In this document: in pieces, positions 8,036-17,418 of the stretch
Layout of the letters: each line of letters begins with the position of its first letter
How positions within the stretch are numbered: position 1 is the first letter of the stretch
From: Streptomyces camelliae
GTDB taxonomy: Bacteria; Actinomycetota; Actinomycetes; Streptomycetales; Streptomycetaceae
Assembly (NCBI RefSeq): GCF_027625935.1
Contig: NZ_CP115300.1
Span: 310,001 to 374,000, forward strand
Direction: 5' to 3'
Length of the DNA stretch: 64,000 bases
The notes under the pieces: generated by a model
What the model was told of the DNA's origin: nothing
Seen by the model: only the letters and a program-made list of their open reading frames with translations
Databases searched by the model: none
Program-made: the position numbers and the translations under genes

Positions 8036-9514
8036 TCAGTAGGCCCCCTGCCCATGGAGCACGGCACGCATCGTCTTCCACAAGATCACTGTGTCGAGGG
8101 CGAGCGACCAGTCCTCCACGTACCGCAGGTCGAGGCGGACCGCCTCCTCCCACGGCAGGTCGCTGCGTCCGCTGATCTGCCACAGGCCGGTGAGCCCGGG
8201 CTTGACCAGCAGCCGCCGCCGGATGTCCGGGTCGTACGCGGCGCACTCTTCCGGTAGCGGAGGCCGCGGACCGACGAGCGACATCGATCCGGTAAGTACG
8301 TTGAAAAGCTGCGGGAGTTCGTCGATCGAGTACCGGCGCAGCACTGCTCCCACCCGGGTCACCCGCGGATCCCGGCGGACCTTGAACAGCAGCCCTGCGC
8401 CCTCGTTGCGCTCGGCGAGCTCGGCACGTGCCCCGTGAGCCCCGGCGATCATGGTACGGAATTTGAGAATGGTGAACTCGCGGCCGTCCTTGCCGACTCT
8501 GCGCTGACGGTAGAAGGCCCCGCCCCGGCTGTCCACCAGCACAAGCAGCGCGACGAACACCATCAGCGGCGCGAACAGCATCAGCAGGACCGCCGCGCCC
8601 ACCCGGTCGACGACCCCCTTGATCGCCCGGCGGCCCCCGGTGAAGGCCGGCATGCTGACCCGCAGCAGCGGTATCCCGAGCACCGCGTCGACGTGCAGCC
8701 GCGGGCCGGCCACCTCCATCAGCACCGGGGCCACGACCATCTCGGCATCGCTGCCTTCGAGGTTCCAGGCCAGCCGCTGCAGCCGGTCCGGCGTCCAGTG
8801 CGGGTCCGGTGTGACCGCGACGACGCGGTAACCGTCGTGGCGGACGTGCTTGGCGACGTCCGCCAGTTGACCGACGACCGGCACTCCGTCCAGTTGGTCA
8901 CCATCGAGCCCGCGACCGTCCGTCGTGCACACCGCCTCCACTCGCCAGCCGATGTGCGGAAACTTGCGGGTCCGGGTGATCAGGTCGCGCACGGTGGCCG
9001 GGCTCCCGGCAGCGAGCACCGGTCTCAGGCACCGGCCTTCCTTGCGCTGTTTGTGCAGCCAGAGGCGGAGCAGATACCGCGCGGTCATGGTGACGAGCGC
9101 GATCGCGGGGATCGCGACGAAGATCCAGAGCTTGATGTTGCGCGAGGTGAGGGCGATCCCGCCGAGTGCCAGTACGACGGTCGCCGCGAACAGTGCGCGT
9201 CCGAGCCGACGGAATTCCTCGGCGCCCTGGCCGAGCACGGCCGGAGCCCACGACCGGCTCACCGCAAGCGCTCCCAGCACCAGCAGCTCGGTGCCGAATG
9301 CGAGAATTCCCCATTTCTCGTGCCAGTTGGCCGCGTCCCGTGCCCCGAAGAAGTTGCCGATCGCCGCCACCACCAAGGCGGTGGCCACGGTATCGCTGGT
9401 GATCACGATACGGCGGTACAGCTGCTCCCAGTCGTTCGCGGGCCGGCTGATTGCCCCGTTCGCCAGACGCCCGCGCGCCGACGAAAAAGGGCCGACTAGT
9501 CCCCCCTGTCGCAC
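8036..9514 (-). CDS. Polyprenyl-phosphate glycosyl-1-phosphate transferase (WbaP/WcaJ type)
   Basis: 492 residues. Several hydrophobic segments fill about residues 35-150, a CoA-binding-like middle region follows, and the C-terminal bacterial sugar-transferase domain shows FYRQRRVGKDGREFTILKFR, SIDELPQLFNVLTGSMSLVG, GPRPPLPEE and KPGLTGLWQISGRS. The family attaches the first sugar-1-phosphate to undecaprenyl phosphate in the membrane, starting repeat-unit assembly. It is the first gene of the operon; GTG at 9514 follows a GGGGGG ribosome-binding stretch. It should set the priming sugar of the exopolysaccharide. Confidence 0.93.
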   Translation of the reverse strand: MRQGGLVGPFSSARGRLANGAISRPANDWEQLYRRIVITSDTVATALVVAAIGNFFGARDAANWHEKWGILAFGTELLVLGALAVSRSWAPAVLGQGAEEFRRLGRALFAATVVLALGGIALTSRNIKLWIFVAIPAIALVTMTARYLLRLWLHKQRKEGRCLRPVLAAGSPATVRDLITRTRKFPHIGWRVEAVCTTDGRGLDGDQLDGVPVVGQLADVAKHVRHDGYRVVAVTPDPHWTPDRLQRLAWNLEGSDAEMVVAPVLMEVAGPRLHVDAVLGIPLLRVSMPAFTGGRRAIKGVVDRVGAAVLLMLFAPLMVFVALLVLVDSRGGAFYRQRRVGKDGREFTILKFRTMIAGAHGARAELAERNEGAGLLFKVRRDPRVTRVGAVLRRYSIDELPQLFNVLTGSMSLVGPRPPLPEECAAYDPDIRRRLLVKPGLTGLWQISGRSDLPWEEAVRLDLRYVEDWSLALDTVILWKTMRAVLHGQGAY

Positions 9515-10025
9515 AGAACCCCCCGGTCCTCAGTGATTGGACGTGATCGCCTGACACCGTTCCTCCCGCAGGAGACCCCCCAGTCCCCCGGCGCATGACA
9601 TCCCGGCTACTTCAGCGCCACTTGAACAACCCGCCCTGGCCGCAGCTGACTCGCATGGCCTGCCAGACCCTCGAACTGCATGTGAACCCGTCGAAACCTC
9701 GGGTACTCCCCGCACCCAAAACCCCACTCGGGCTCCACGAATTGATCACCCCCACGTCCGGCGCCAGAGACGCGGCAGCTGGCCGTCTGTATCGCAGGAC
9801 CCATAGATCATCATTTGTCGCCTCGTGTCCCAGCATGCGAAGCACGGTCAATCTAGACCATCAGGGCCCGTCTGGAGAGAGGGATGTGTGGAATTCGTGC
9901 TCAAGATTTGAAGCCGGGTTCATGGATGGGTGACCGCCTGCGGGTGCCCCGGTGACGGAGGAGGCGCTTGTGACCTGTGATGAGGGAGTTCCCCAGGCTG
10001 CCGGCACCGGCAATCCCGAGGCTTC
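9515..10025. other. Leader/promoter region of the exopolysaccharide operon
   Basis: No convincing gene. The part nearest 9514 should carry the operon promoter, but no clear -35/-10 pair was recognised. Short open frames here lack ribosome-binding sites and protein-like composition. Confidence 0.5.
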
Positions 10026-10033
10026 CCGGCACT
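10026..10033. repeat. Left target-site duplication of IS256-family element
   Basis: CCGGCACT directly precedes the left inverted repeat and is repeated exactly at 11462-11469 after the right end. Eight bases is the usual IS256-family duplication length. Confidence 0.9.
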
Positions 10034-11461
10034 GGTTGCGTCCTGGGAAGTGGTGTACGGGTTCGACCTGATCCGGGGGTTTGCTCCCGCGTCGGGGTGA
10101 CGCCCGCATAGATGAACGGCCACCGGCTGATCTTCGAGATGTCGAGTCACGAAGGAGATCAGCACGATGACCGCACCCGACAGTCTGCCCCTGCACGCCC
10201 TCGCGGAGGACAACCTCGCAGCGGCGAGTCCCGATCTGCTGCGCGCGATGGTCAAGACGTTCGCGGACGCGCTCATGTCCGCCGAGGCCGATGCCCTCTG
10301 CAATGCTGAATACGGGCAGGTCAGCGACGAGCGAGTCAACCATCGCAACGGGTATCGCCTTCGCGAGTGGGACACCCGCGCGGGCACCGTCGAACTCGCC
10401 GTTCCCAAGCTGCGTCAGGGCAGTTACTTCCCGCACTGGCTGCTGGAGCGTCGCCGCCGGGCTGAGCAGGCCCTCATCAGCGTGGTCGCCACCGCCTATC
10501 TGCTCGGCGTCTCCACCCGCCGAGTGGAGAAGCTCGCCGAGAGCCTGGGCGTCACCCAGCTGTCGAAGTCCCAGGTCAGCGCCATGGCCAAGCATCTCGA
10601 CGAACAGGTCGCCGCGTTCCGCAACCGGCCCCTGGACGCCGGCCCCTACGCGTTCGTCTGGGTGGACGCGCTCACGCAGAAGGTTCGCGAGGGCGGCCGC
10701 ATCATCAACGTCCACGCGCTGATCGCGGTCGGCGTCAACGCCGATGGGCACCGTGAGATTCTCGGCCTGGACGTGGCCACTGCCGAGGACGGCGCCGGCT
10801 GGCTGGCCTTCCTGCGCTCCCTGATCGCCCGCGGCCTATCGGGCGTCCAACTGGTCATCTCAGACGCGCACATGGGCCTGGTCAACGCGATCGGGGCCAC
10901 CCTGCCCGGCGCGAGCTGGCAGCGATGTCGTACTCACTACGCCCGCGCGTTGCTGAGCCAGGTGCCCAAGTCGGCCCAGCCGTGGGTGGCCACGCTGCTG
11001 CGGACCGTCTTCGAACAACCCGACATCGATGCAGTCCAGTCCCAGATGCGGCACGTCCTGGACGCATTGGAGGCCAAGTTCCCCAAGGCGGCAGCCCACT
11101 TGGACGCCGCTCAGGGCGATGTGCTGGCGTTCACCGCGTTCCCGCGCGAGATCTGGCGGCAGATCTGGTCGAACAATCCGCAGGAACGGCTCAACAAGGA
11201 GATCCGCCGCCGCACCGACGTGGTCGGCATCTTCCCCGACCGCACCGCCCTGATCCGCCTGGTCGGCGCGGTGCTGGCCGAGCAGAACGACGAGTGGACC
11301 GAAGCCCGCCGCTACATGGGACTCGACCTGCTGGCCAAGGCCCGCCTCCACCCGATCGAGTCAGAAACCGACGACACAGTCATCCCGACGGAACTCACCG
11401 CATAGCCTCAAAGAAGAGATCACCGAGTGGCCGTCGATACACCACTCCCGCGGACGTGACC
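10034..11461 (+). mobile_element. Complete IS256-family insertion sequence
   Basis: The 1428-bp element is bounded by imperfect inverted repeats: GGTTGCGTCCTGGGAAGTGG at the left, and GGTCACGTCCGCGGGAGTGG when the right end is read on the opposite strand. Exact 8-bp direct repeats flank it. The right end is also defined independently by a second, truncated copy of the same IS end at 45590. The element sits inside an older IS5-type remnant that continues at 11462. Perfect flanks and an intact transposase suggest recent insertion. Confidence 0.93.
10167..11405 (+). CDS. IS256-family (Mutator-type) transposase
   Basis: 412 residues, full length for the family. The DDE catalytic core is visible as VWVDALTQKVREGG, VISDAHMGLVNAIG and the terminal acidic region around [20 protein letters not shown] at 10167 follows AAGGAG. 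The reading frame is uninterrupted, so the protein is probably active. It catalyses cut-out/copy-in movement of the surrounding element. A closely similar C-terminus is present as a remnant at 45646-45905. Confidence 0.95.
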   Translation: MTAPDSLPLHALAEDNLAAASPDLLRAMVKTFADALMSAEADALCNAEYGQVSDERVNHRNGYRLREWDTRAGTVELAVPKLRQGSYFPHWLLERRRRAEQALISVVATAYLLGVSTRRVEKLAESLGVTQLSKSQVSAMAKHLDEQVAAFRNRPLDAGPYAFVWVDALTQKVREGGRIINVHALIAVGVNADGHREILGLDVATAEDGAGWLAFLRSLIARGLSGVQLVISDAHMGLVNAIGATLPGASWQRCRTHYARALLSQVPKSAQPWVATLLRTVFEQPDIDAVQSQMRHVLDALEAKFPKAAAHLDAAQGDVLAFTAFPREIWRQIWSNNPQERLNKEIRRRTDVVGIFPDRTALIRLVGAVLAEQNDEWTEARRYMGLDLLAKARLHPIESETDDTVIPTELTA

Positions 11462-11620
11462 CCGGCACTGCCGACCGGATCGTCGCCGTCGACTCCACGA
11501 TCGTGCGCGCTCACCAGCACACCGCCGGAGCCCGCCCAGACGGGCCGCGGCCGTTTGGGGGCGTCCAGACGGATCGGCGGCCACCGCCACGACGCCAGAT
11601 GCGGTCCTGGCCGACAAGAC
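11462..11620 (+). pseudogene. IS5-type transposase fragment
   Basis: Translation gives DRIVAVDSTIVRAHQHTAGA, the first-aspartate region of a Streptomyces IS5-type transposase, and then becomes unrecognisable. The IS256 element inserted immediately upstream of this fragment. Confidence 0.65.
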
Positions 11621-11639
11621 ACCCCATGCTGCTACCCGG

Positions 11640-11807
11640 TCAAGCGGCTGCCGCGAGTGGGGAACACGTCGGCTGGTGGAAGGCGATGGTTTCGTCGAAC
11701 TTCTCGTGACGTGCCAGGCAGTGATGGAGTTGGCCAAGCATGCGGTTGAACGGGTCGCGGAGGGCTGCGTGGTAGCGATCGCCGTTGCTGCGTCGGCGGT
11801 TGTCGTC
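11640..11807 (-). pseudogene. IS110-family transposase C-terminal remnant
   Basis: The minus strand reads NGDRYHAALRDPFNRMLGQL and LHHCLARHEKFDETIAF, matching the C-terminal tail of IS110 transposases such as the intact copy ending at 25575. Only about 55 residues remain and there is no start. Confidence 0.7.
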
Positions 11808-11845
11808 GCCTGCGATGGACAGCTCCCGGTTGACGGTGTCGGCGT

Positions 11846-12216
11846 CCATCTCGTCCGCCCGTGCTGCCGCCAGCTCTGCTGGGTGGCCTGTACGTGTTCC
11901 TGCTGGCGGCCGGGGCGTGGGACTCGACGGGTGGCTGCGCTCCCGCCCGGACCAGCTGCGCGGCTTGTTGGTCGGAACCGCCGTCTCGGCTGCGCTGCTC
12001 GCCGTGATCGTGCTGCCGGTACTGCCGCCCCTCCAGCGCGGTCTGGACGTACGGCATCAGCTCGAATTCGGGGGACGTCCGCGTGGCCGCCACCCTCTCC
12101 AACCCCTACGGCGTGCACAACGTCGAATGGGGTGGCCACGTCTACGTCTCTACGTCTGTACAGGCCCCCGCCGCCCCTGGGCGAGATGGGGCCCGAACTG
12201 CGCAACTACGCGTGAC
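11846..12216 (+). pseudogene. Broken membrane protein, possibly glycosyltransferase-39-like C-terminus
   Basis: Coding-like segments occur in different plus frames. One is hydrophobic (LLVGTAVSAALLAVIVLPVL); another, after a frameshift, reads LSNPYGVHNVEWGGHVYV and then GEMGPELRNYA before a stop. I recall similar tails in Streptomyces ArnT/GT39-like membrane proteins, so this is probably the decayed 3' end of one. No start is visible. The family assignment is tentative. Confidence 0.4.
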
Positions 12217-12360
12217 GCCCCCGCTCCAACGGTAGGAGCCGGACGGCATGAAGCGTCCTCACAGCTGCATCACTGGTCCTCTCGCTGGGTCCAGCCCCGA
12301 GCATTACCCGGCGCTACATGTCCGTTCGCCGTAGCTGATACCAGAACAGGGCCCTGATCC

Positions 12361-12405
12361 CCGTGGGTTCAAAGAAGCCGAAGGCTCTTCAGCCGGAACC
12401 CACGG
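12361..12405. terminator. Long inverted repeat, probable terminator
   Basis: CCGTGGGTTC (12361-12370) pairs perfectly with GAACCCACGG (12396-12405). A smaller hairpin AGCC-GAA-GGCT lies inside the loop. It sits just downstream of the minus-strand gene ending at 12421 and could stop transcription from either side. Confidence 0.65.
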
Positions 12406-12420
12406 GCCCACCGGTCCGCT

Positions 12421-12930
12421 TCAGGTCGGTGCATCCGTGGGTTCGGCAGGAACACGAGGATGCTGTGCAAGCCGAAGAGCTTCGGCCGTGACATCGGCGT
12501 CGACCTGTGCCGGTGTTCTATCGCCGTATTCGAGGACGTCGTACTCGTCGTCCAGGTCGACGAGTCGCTCGGCCAGTGGCAGCTCGTGCCCGAAGCGCTG
12601 GTGGATCCGGAAGGCCAGCTCGCGTGGCGTCAGCTCGCCAGCCACCATCCGAGCGGCAAGTGCTCGTGTGGCGGCTTCTTGTCCGGCAACACTGTCCGCT
12701 GAGTAGAAGGTGAGGCCCAGTTCGTCGAGTGCCGGAGGGAGGAGGTCGGGGACGTCGTAATCCGCCTCCGCGCGTGTGCACGCCGCCAAGATCCGCAGGG
12801 CAGGACTGTCGAGGCCGGCAACGAGTGCATCACAGGCAGCAGCGACGACCTCGGCTGCGCGGATCTCGCCCATGCTCCAGAGAACGGCACGGTCCTGAAG
12901 CTCGCGGGCGGCTGGTTCGGTCGACGGCAT
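12421..12930 (-). CDS. Uncharacterised acidic cytoplasmic protein
   Basis: 169 residues, strongly acidic and mostly helical, with no signal peptide or membrane segment. It starts MPSTEPAARELQDRAV and contains LTPRELAFRIHQRFGHELPL and LVDLDDEYDVLEYGDRTP. I recognise it only as a Streptomyces hypothetical protein; size and composition resemble immunity-type small proteins, but there is no toxin beside it. Codon use is typical of the host, so it is probably a real gene, followed by the long inverted repeat at 12361-12405. Confidence 0.75.
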   Translation of the reverse strand: MPSTEPAARELQDRAVLWSMGEIRAAEVVAAACDALVAGLDSPALRILAACTRAEADYDVPDLLPPALDELGLTFYSADSVAGQEAATRALAARMVAGELTPRELAFRIHQRFGHELPLAERLVDLDDEYDVLEYGDRTPAQVDADVTAEALRLAQHPRVPAEPTDAPT

Positions 12931-13092
12931 CTGCCCATGATCTCGTCAGTGGGTTGAGCAGGTCGAGTGGGTTTCACTGCGATACGTGCTCGGGAGCTTC
13001 TCCCAGAAGCGCAAGGCAAGTTCCGGCCACCTGGCCCGGCTACGATCTCCGGCTGAAGCACGGGGGCCTCTTGGGAGGGAATGGGGCGGGGT

Positions 13093-13760
13093 ATGGCGCG
13101 ATGGAAGGAACTGCCCGGTGGCATGGACCCGGTCGTGGTGGAGTTCGTCGGGCCATTGCGTCGGCTCAAGGACGACAGTGGTCTGAGTCTGCCCAGGCTC
13201 GCCGCACGGACGGGTTACAGCGCGTCCTCGTGGGAACGATACTGAGCGGCCGCCTGATGCCGCCGAAGGCGGCGGTCGAGGCGCTGGCGGCGGTCACCGG
13301 CACCGATCCGGCACTGCTGATGGCGCTCCATGAGACGGCAGCCGATTCCTGGCAACGAGACCGGCCGCTTTCGGACACCGATGAGGAGCGCGGGGTACCG
13401 GACCGGGATTCCGTCGGGGACCACGGTGCGTCGGGCCACGAACCGCTGCACATGACCGTTACGGCAGGCCCTGTTCAGCGGCCCGTGACACGTCCGATGC
13501 TGTACCTGACCGCTGCGGCATCGGCCCTGGCGGGAGCGGCGATCGCCGTGGCGGTTCTGACGGCGGTCCACGGCCAGAGCCCGACCGCTTCGCCTCGCAC
13601 GGCGGCAGTGGCCCGTCCGATCGCCTACGCCTGCAAGGATGTCCGCAAGGACGGGGCGTGGCACGCCGGGAACAGCGACACCAGCAGCGACACGCTGGAA
13701 GTCGACATGTCGGGCCCGGAGGTCGCCGAACTGCGTGCGCGGTTGGTGCAAGCACAAGGT
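13093..13760 (+). pseudogene. Frameshifted XRE-family membrane regulator, truncated
   Basis: The ATG at 13093 begins MARWKELPGGMDPVV and runs through a helix-turn-helix (LSLPRLAARTGYSASSWERY), then hits TGA at about 13243. Deleting one base relative to the expected reading gives a continuation in the next frame, LSGRLMPPKAAVEALAAVTG, then a linker, one membrane helix (ALAGAAIAVAVLTAV) and AGNSDTSSDTLEVDMSGPEV. The family usually ends in a peptidoglycan-binding-like domain, which is missing here; homology is lost near 13750, where a DNA-ligase remnant begins. Confidence 0.75.
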
Positions 13761-13789
13761 CCCACCGAGGATGCCATCGTTGGTGCGGT

Positions 13790-14150
13790 CACCGACTCTC
13801 CGGCGGAGCCCCTACGCTGCTGCTGGGTCGGTACGACACCGGCGGGCGCCTGCGCTCCATCGGGCGCAGCACGTCGCTCCCCCACGCCGCCGGCCGGGCC
13901 CTGGCCCCACTGATCATCCCATCCGAAGCCGATCACCCCTGGACGGGCTGGACCTTCTCCGCCGGGTGGGGTGGGGCACCCGCGAGACCCTCCACGTCAC
14001 CCTTGTCCGGCCGGAGTTGGTCGTGGAAGTCGGGGTCGACGTCACCCGTGACAGTGCCGGACGTCGGCGGCACCCCGCAAGGTGGTACCGACCTCGTCCC
14101 GAGCTCACGCCCGCCGATGTCCGTCCGGCACTTCGCGGAGGCCTGAGTGC
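13790..14150 (+). pseudogene. ATP-dependent DNA ligase C-terminal remnant
   Basis: One frame reads LLGRYDTGGRLRSIGRSTSL and EADHPWTGWTFSAGWG; after an apparent five-base GGTGG duplication the next frame continues GTRETLHVTLVRPELVVEVG. These match the OB-fold end of actinobacterial ATP-dependent DNA ligases as I know them. The 5' part, including the adenylation domain, is absent. It is joined directly to the truncated XRE gene. Confidence 0.7.
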
Positions 14151-14159
14151 CTGCGGGCG

Positions 14160-14888
14160 GCGAGGGCGGTCGTACGAAAGCAGTACGCCCGACTCAGAGA
14201 CGAGTGGAGCGCAGATCCAATCTGGGATGACACGGGTCTTCCAGCTACCCCCTGAGGATGGCGTACGGGTCTGGGGCGTGGGTCGGGGAGTTCGTCCCGC
14301 CACTTTATGAAGCCGGTACCGTGGTGCTGCGGGTGGCGGGGTCCAGTGCGTGCAGGGCCGTACCGAAGGTCACGACGCGTTGCTCAGGCCTACAAGGCCG
14401 TTGCCCCCCCTTCCTCGACCACACCGACGCGGCGGTACGCGATGCCGCCCTCATCACCGCTCTCCCCCTGGCCGAACACCCCGACCTCACCCAGCACCAG
14501 GACCACCCCACCGCCCTGCAAACCGCAGACGACACCACCAGCCCCAGCACCGACCCATGGACCGGAGGCTTCACGGACGCCCCGCCCTTCTGACCACCCC
14601 CACGACCAGGCCGACGCGCGAGCATCAACCCGTGCTCCCGCCGCCATCCCACCCCGAGGACGGCCGACAACACGCCAGACCAAACCCCCGACCAGCCCGA
14701 ACACGCCCGGATCCTTTAGACCCCCGACAGAAACACCGACACACCGCAGCGTTCTCAATGAACCCCGAACAACCCGGCCGGACACCCCCGCCGCGTCATC
14801 ACCAACCCGCAGAACGCCCCGCACCGTTATCAGAAAACACCCAACACCCCAGCCAACACACCAACTACCAACCCCGGAATCACAGCGG
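14160..14888. other. Decayed spacer with C/A-rich, G-poor plus strand
   Basis: Short coding-like pieces occur (RKQYARLRDEWSADPIWDD near 14175-14240; LDHTDAAVRDAALITALPLA near 14410-14475, resembling a HEAT-like tail), but no complete gene. From about 14595 to 14880 the plus strand is strikingly rich in C and A and poor in G and T, which is the composition of Rho-loading RNA. Confidence 0.5.
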
Positions 14889-16895
14889 TCAGAGGACGGT
14901 GCCGTGCAGGGCGCGGCGTTCGTCGGACATCGCGTAGCGGCGGGCGGCGAGGCCATGATCGAGGGGCTCGCCGATCGCGTACGTGCTGGCGGCGAGGTCG
15001 TCGATGACGCGGCGCAGCGCGGCGAGCGCGGGATCCGCCGGCCCGCCGGCGGATCGGCGGGCGGCGCGGGCCCCGCGGCGCAGGGCCGCCAGCCGCTCCT
15101 GCGCCGTCTCGGTGGCGGCGGCCCGCTCCGTGCCGAACAGCCTCGGAAGGTCGTGGAAGCCGTAGGAACCCTGCCGAGGGCAAGTCAGCAGATGCGCGTC
15201 GACCAGCTCTTCGAGGATCTGCTCAGCGCGACGCTGCGGCAGATCGAGCATCGCGGAGGCGACGGACAGCGGCAGCGTCGCCGCGTTCGCGAGCGCCAGC
15301 AGTCGGAAGGCGCGGGCATTCGGCCCGGGCAGCGCCGCATAGCTGAGCATGAGGCTGGCCCGTACGTCCATGTCCTCGGCCCGCAGCTCGTCCATCCGGT
15401 GGCGGCGGTCGGCGAGCCGTTCGGCGATCTCCTGCACGCTCCAGGCTGGTCGGGCGGCCAGCCTGGCCCCGGCGATGCGTAGCGCCAGCGGCAGGTAGCC
15501 ACACCGGGCCGTGATCGCGGCGACGGCGTCCGGCTCGTCGTACCCACGTCCGGCGACCTTCCTGAACAGGTCGGCGGCTTCGGACTGTGAGAGGAGGCCC
15601 AGGTCGAACGGGCGGGCCCCAGCGAGGCCCGTGAGCCGGCGCCTGCTGGTGACCAGGACGGCGCTGCCCGGGCCGGGAAGCAGCGGGCGCACCTGCGAGC
15701 TGCCGGCGGCGTTGTCCAGTACCACCAGTAGCCGGCGCCCCGCAGCGAGGCTGTGATAGAGGGCCGCGCATGCCTCCCGTTCGGCTGGGATCGCGCTCCT
15801 CTCCGCGCCCAGGGCGCGGGCGAAGGCGGCCAGCACGTCGGCGGGGTCCGCTGATCGGCTCTGCTGACCCTGCAGGTCGGCGAAGAGCACGCCGTCGGCG
15901 AAGGTGTCGCGCAGTCGCCATGCTGCCTGCAGCGCAAGCTCGGTCTTGCCGCTGCCGGCCTGCCCTGACACCGCAGCGATCCGGGGGCCGTGGCCGCCAT
16001 CGGCGGTGAGCTCGGCGATCAGGGCCGCGGACTCCTCTTGGCGCCCGGTGAAGTCCGTGACACCAGGCGGAAGTTGGAAGGGCGCGCGCGGTGGCTCAGC
16101 ACGGGAGTGGGGCTGCGGGGGCCGGAGTCGGGCCGGCTGGTTCTGTGCCAGGCCGGGGTCCTGCCGCAGCAGGCTCTCGTGGAGCTGCTGGAGCGCGGGG
16201 CCCGGTTCGACGCCCAGCTCGTCCAGCAACGCGGTGCGCGCCTCCCGGAACACGCCCAAGGCGTCGGCCTGCCGCCCCGACCGGTAGAGCGCGCGCATGA
16301 GCTGGCCGTACAAGCTCTCCTGGAAGGGGCGTGCGGCCAGTAACTCCCGCAGCTCGGGGATCAGGGCTTCGCCGACCCCGCTCTCCAGGTCGTACTCGAT
16401 GCGCTGCTGCCAGACGACAAGTCGCAGCTCGTCGAGCTGCGCCCTCTCCTGGCTGTGCGCCGCGGTGGCGGGCACGTCGCTCAGGGCGTTCCCGCGCCAC
16501 AGTCCAAGGGCTTGGCGCAGCAGGGCGGCTGCCCTGTCGTAGTCGCCGTCCTGGGCCGTAGTCGCCGCGGCGGTGTGCAGTGCGCGGAAAGAAGCCAGGT
16601 CCAGCTCCTGGTCGTTCAGGATCTCCACGAGGTAACCCGGTGCCCGGGTCCGGACCCGGGCACCGGCCTCCTCGCCGAGCGAACGCCTCAGCCGGGCGAT
16701 GTGGTTGTGCAGCGTCGCTGTCGCGCTGGCCGGATGCTGATCGCCCCAAAGACGGTCCAGAAGATCCGCGACAGGGACGGCCTGGTTCGGCCGTAGGAGT
16801 AGCGACGCGAGGAGGGTTCGCTGCTTGGGGGCGGCGAGTGTCCGTGGCCCTTGACTGTCCTCGACCAGCAGCGGTCCCAAGATGCCGAAGATCAA
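14889..16895 (-). CDS. SARP/AfsR-type transcriptional regulator with NB-ARC ATPase
   Basis: 668 residues. An OmpR-like winged helix covers about residues 1-95 (start MIFGILGPLLVEDSQGP), a bacterial transcriptional activation domain about 98-245, and an NB-ARC ATPase from about 280 with P-loop GQAGSGKT at 311-318 and VLLVVLDNAAG-type Walker B region near 380. It ends soon after the winged-helix part of the ATPase module, so it lacks the TPR tail of AfsR. Such proteins bind direct repeats at secondary-metabolism promoters and activate them. No biosynthetic cluster is adjacent here, so its target is unknown. Confidence 0.9.
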   Translation of the reverse strand: MIFGILGPLLVEDSQGPRTLAAPKQRTLLASLLLRPNQAVPVADLLDRLWGDQHPASATATLHNHIARLRRSLGEEAGARVRTRAPGYLVEILNDQELDLASFRALHTAAATTAQDGDYDRAAALLRQALGLWRGNALSDVPATAAHSQERAQLDELRLVVWQQRIEYDLESGVGEALIPELRELLAARPFQESLYGQLMRALYRSGRQADALGVFREARTALLDELGVEPGPALQQLHESLLRQDPGLAQNQPARLRPPQPHSRAEPPRAPFQLPPGVTDFTGRQEESAALIAELTADGGHGPRIAAVSGQAGSGKTELALQAAWRLRDTFADGVLFADLQGQQSRSADPADVLAAFARALGAERSAIPAEREACAALYHSLAAGRRLLVVLDNAAGSSQVRPLLPGPGSAVLVTSRRRLTGLAGARPFDLGLLSQSEAADLFRKVAGRGYDEPDAVAAITARCGYLPLALRIAGARLAARPAWSVQEIAERLADRRHRMDELRAEDMDVRASLMLSYAALPGPNARAFRLLALANAATLPLSVASAMLDLPQRRAEQILEELVDAHLLTCPRQGSYGFHDLPRLFGTERAAATETAQERLAALRRGARAARRSAGGPADPALAALRRVIDDLAASTYAIGEPLDHGLAARRYAMSDERRALHGTVL

Positions 16896-17015
16896 CGACG
16901 GCCCCCCGTCAGTGTCATGGACACACCTTGGGCGAGCCTATCCGGTTCACGGCGGTGACGACAGGTCACGAACGATGCCGACGCCATCACCGGACCGGCG
17001 GCGGCACACCGGGCC

Positions 17016-17045
17016 CGGCCTCGGGCTGCGGTGGGCCGCAGGCCG
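17016..17045 (-). terminator. GC-rich hairpin after the small secreted-protein gene
   Basis: CTGCGG-TGGG-CCGCAG (17026-17041) is a perfect hairpin, extended by CGGC/GCCG outside. It begins 11 bases past the stop at 17056. There is no U-tract, as is common in Streptomyces. Confidence 0.55.
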
Positions 17046-17055
17046 CCGGCAGAGG

Positions 17056-17418
17056 TCAGTTGGCGGGGCCCCAGCCGGTGAGGCCGTTGGCCTCGTCGAG
17101 TACCTCGACCTGGAGGTTCTGGCCGGGGCCGTCGTAGATGTCGCCCTGGTTGCCGGCGGGCGACATCGACGAGTAGGCCGCGCGGCCGGCGTTGTTGTCC
17201 CAGATCACATAGAGGCACGAGCTCTGGTCGACCGTCGGGTCCACGTACATGTGGTCGTGACCCGATTCGATCCTGGTGAACTCCAAGGCCTGGCAAGCTG
17301 CGTCAGCCGTCACCGTGACCGGGGCCACGCTGGCGTTGGCTAGGCCCGGTGCGGCGAGCACCATTGCGGAGGCGGCCACTGCCAGCGCGCCGACCCGGAC
17401 GAAACCCTTGCGAGGCAT
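17056..17418 (-). CDS. Small secreted protein
   Basis: 120 residues with a Sec signal peptide (basic MPRKGFVRVG, hydrophobic LAVAASAMVLAAPGLA, cleavage near ANA-SVA). The mature part is about 90 residues with two Cys (TADAACQALEF and DQSSCLYVIWD) that could form a disulfide, and is rich in Asp, Gly and aromatic residues, suggesting a small beta-rich extracellular protein. ATG at 17418 is preceded by AGGAG. Function unknown. An IS5-type element lies about 110 bases upstream of the start and may affect its promoter. Confidence 0.82.
   Translation of the reverse strand: MPRKGFVRVGALAVAASAMVLAAPGLANASVAPVTVTADAACQALEFTRIESGHDHMYVDPTVDQSSCLYVIWDNNAGRAAYSSMSPAGNQGDIYDGPGQNLQVEVLDEANGLTGWGPAN

Noticed and set aside
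9861..10751. A 296-codon minus-strand frame over the IS256 left end
   Set aside because: It overlaps the transposase and element boundary, so it cannot predate the insertion.
14258..14593. A 111-codon gene starting ATG at 14258
   Set aside because: No ribosome-binding site; only a short HEAT-like piece in the middle is coding-like, so it is treated as debris.
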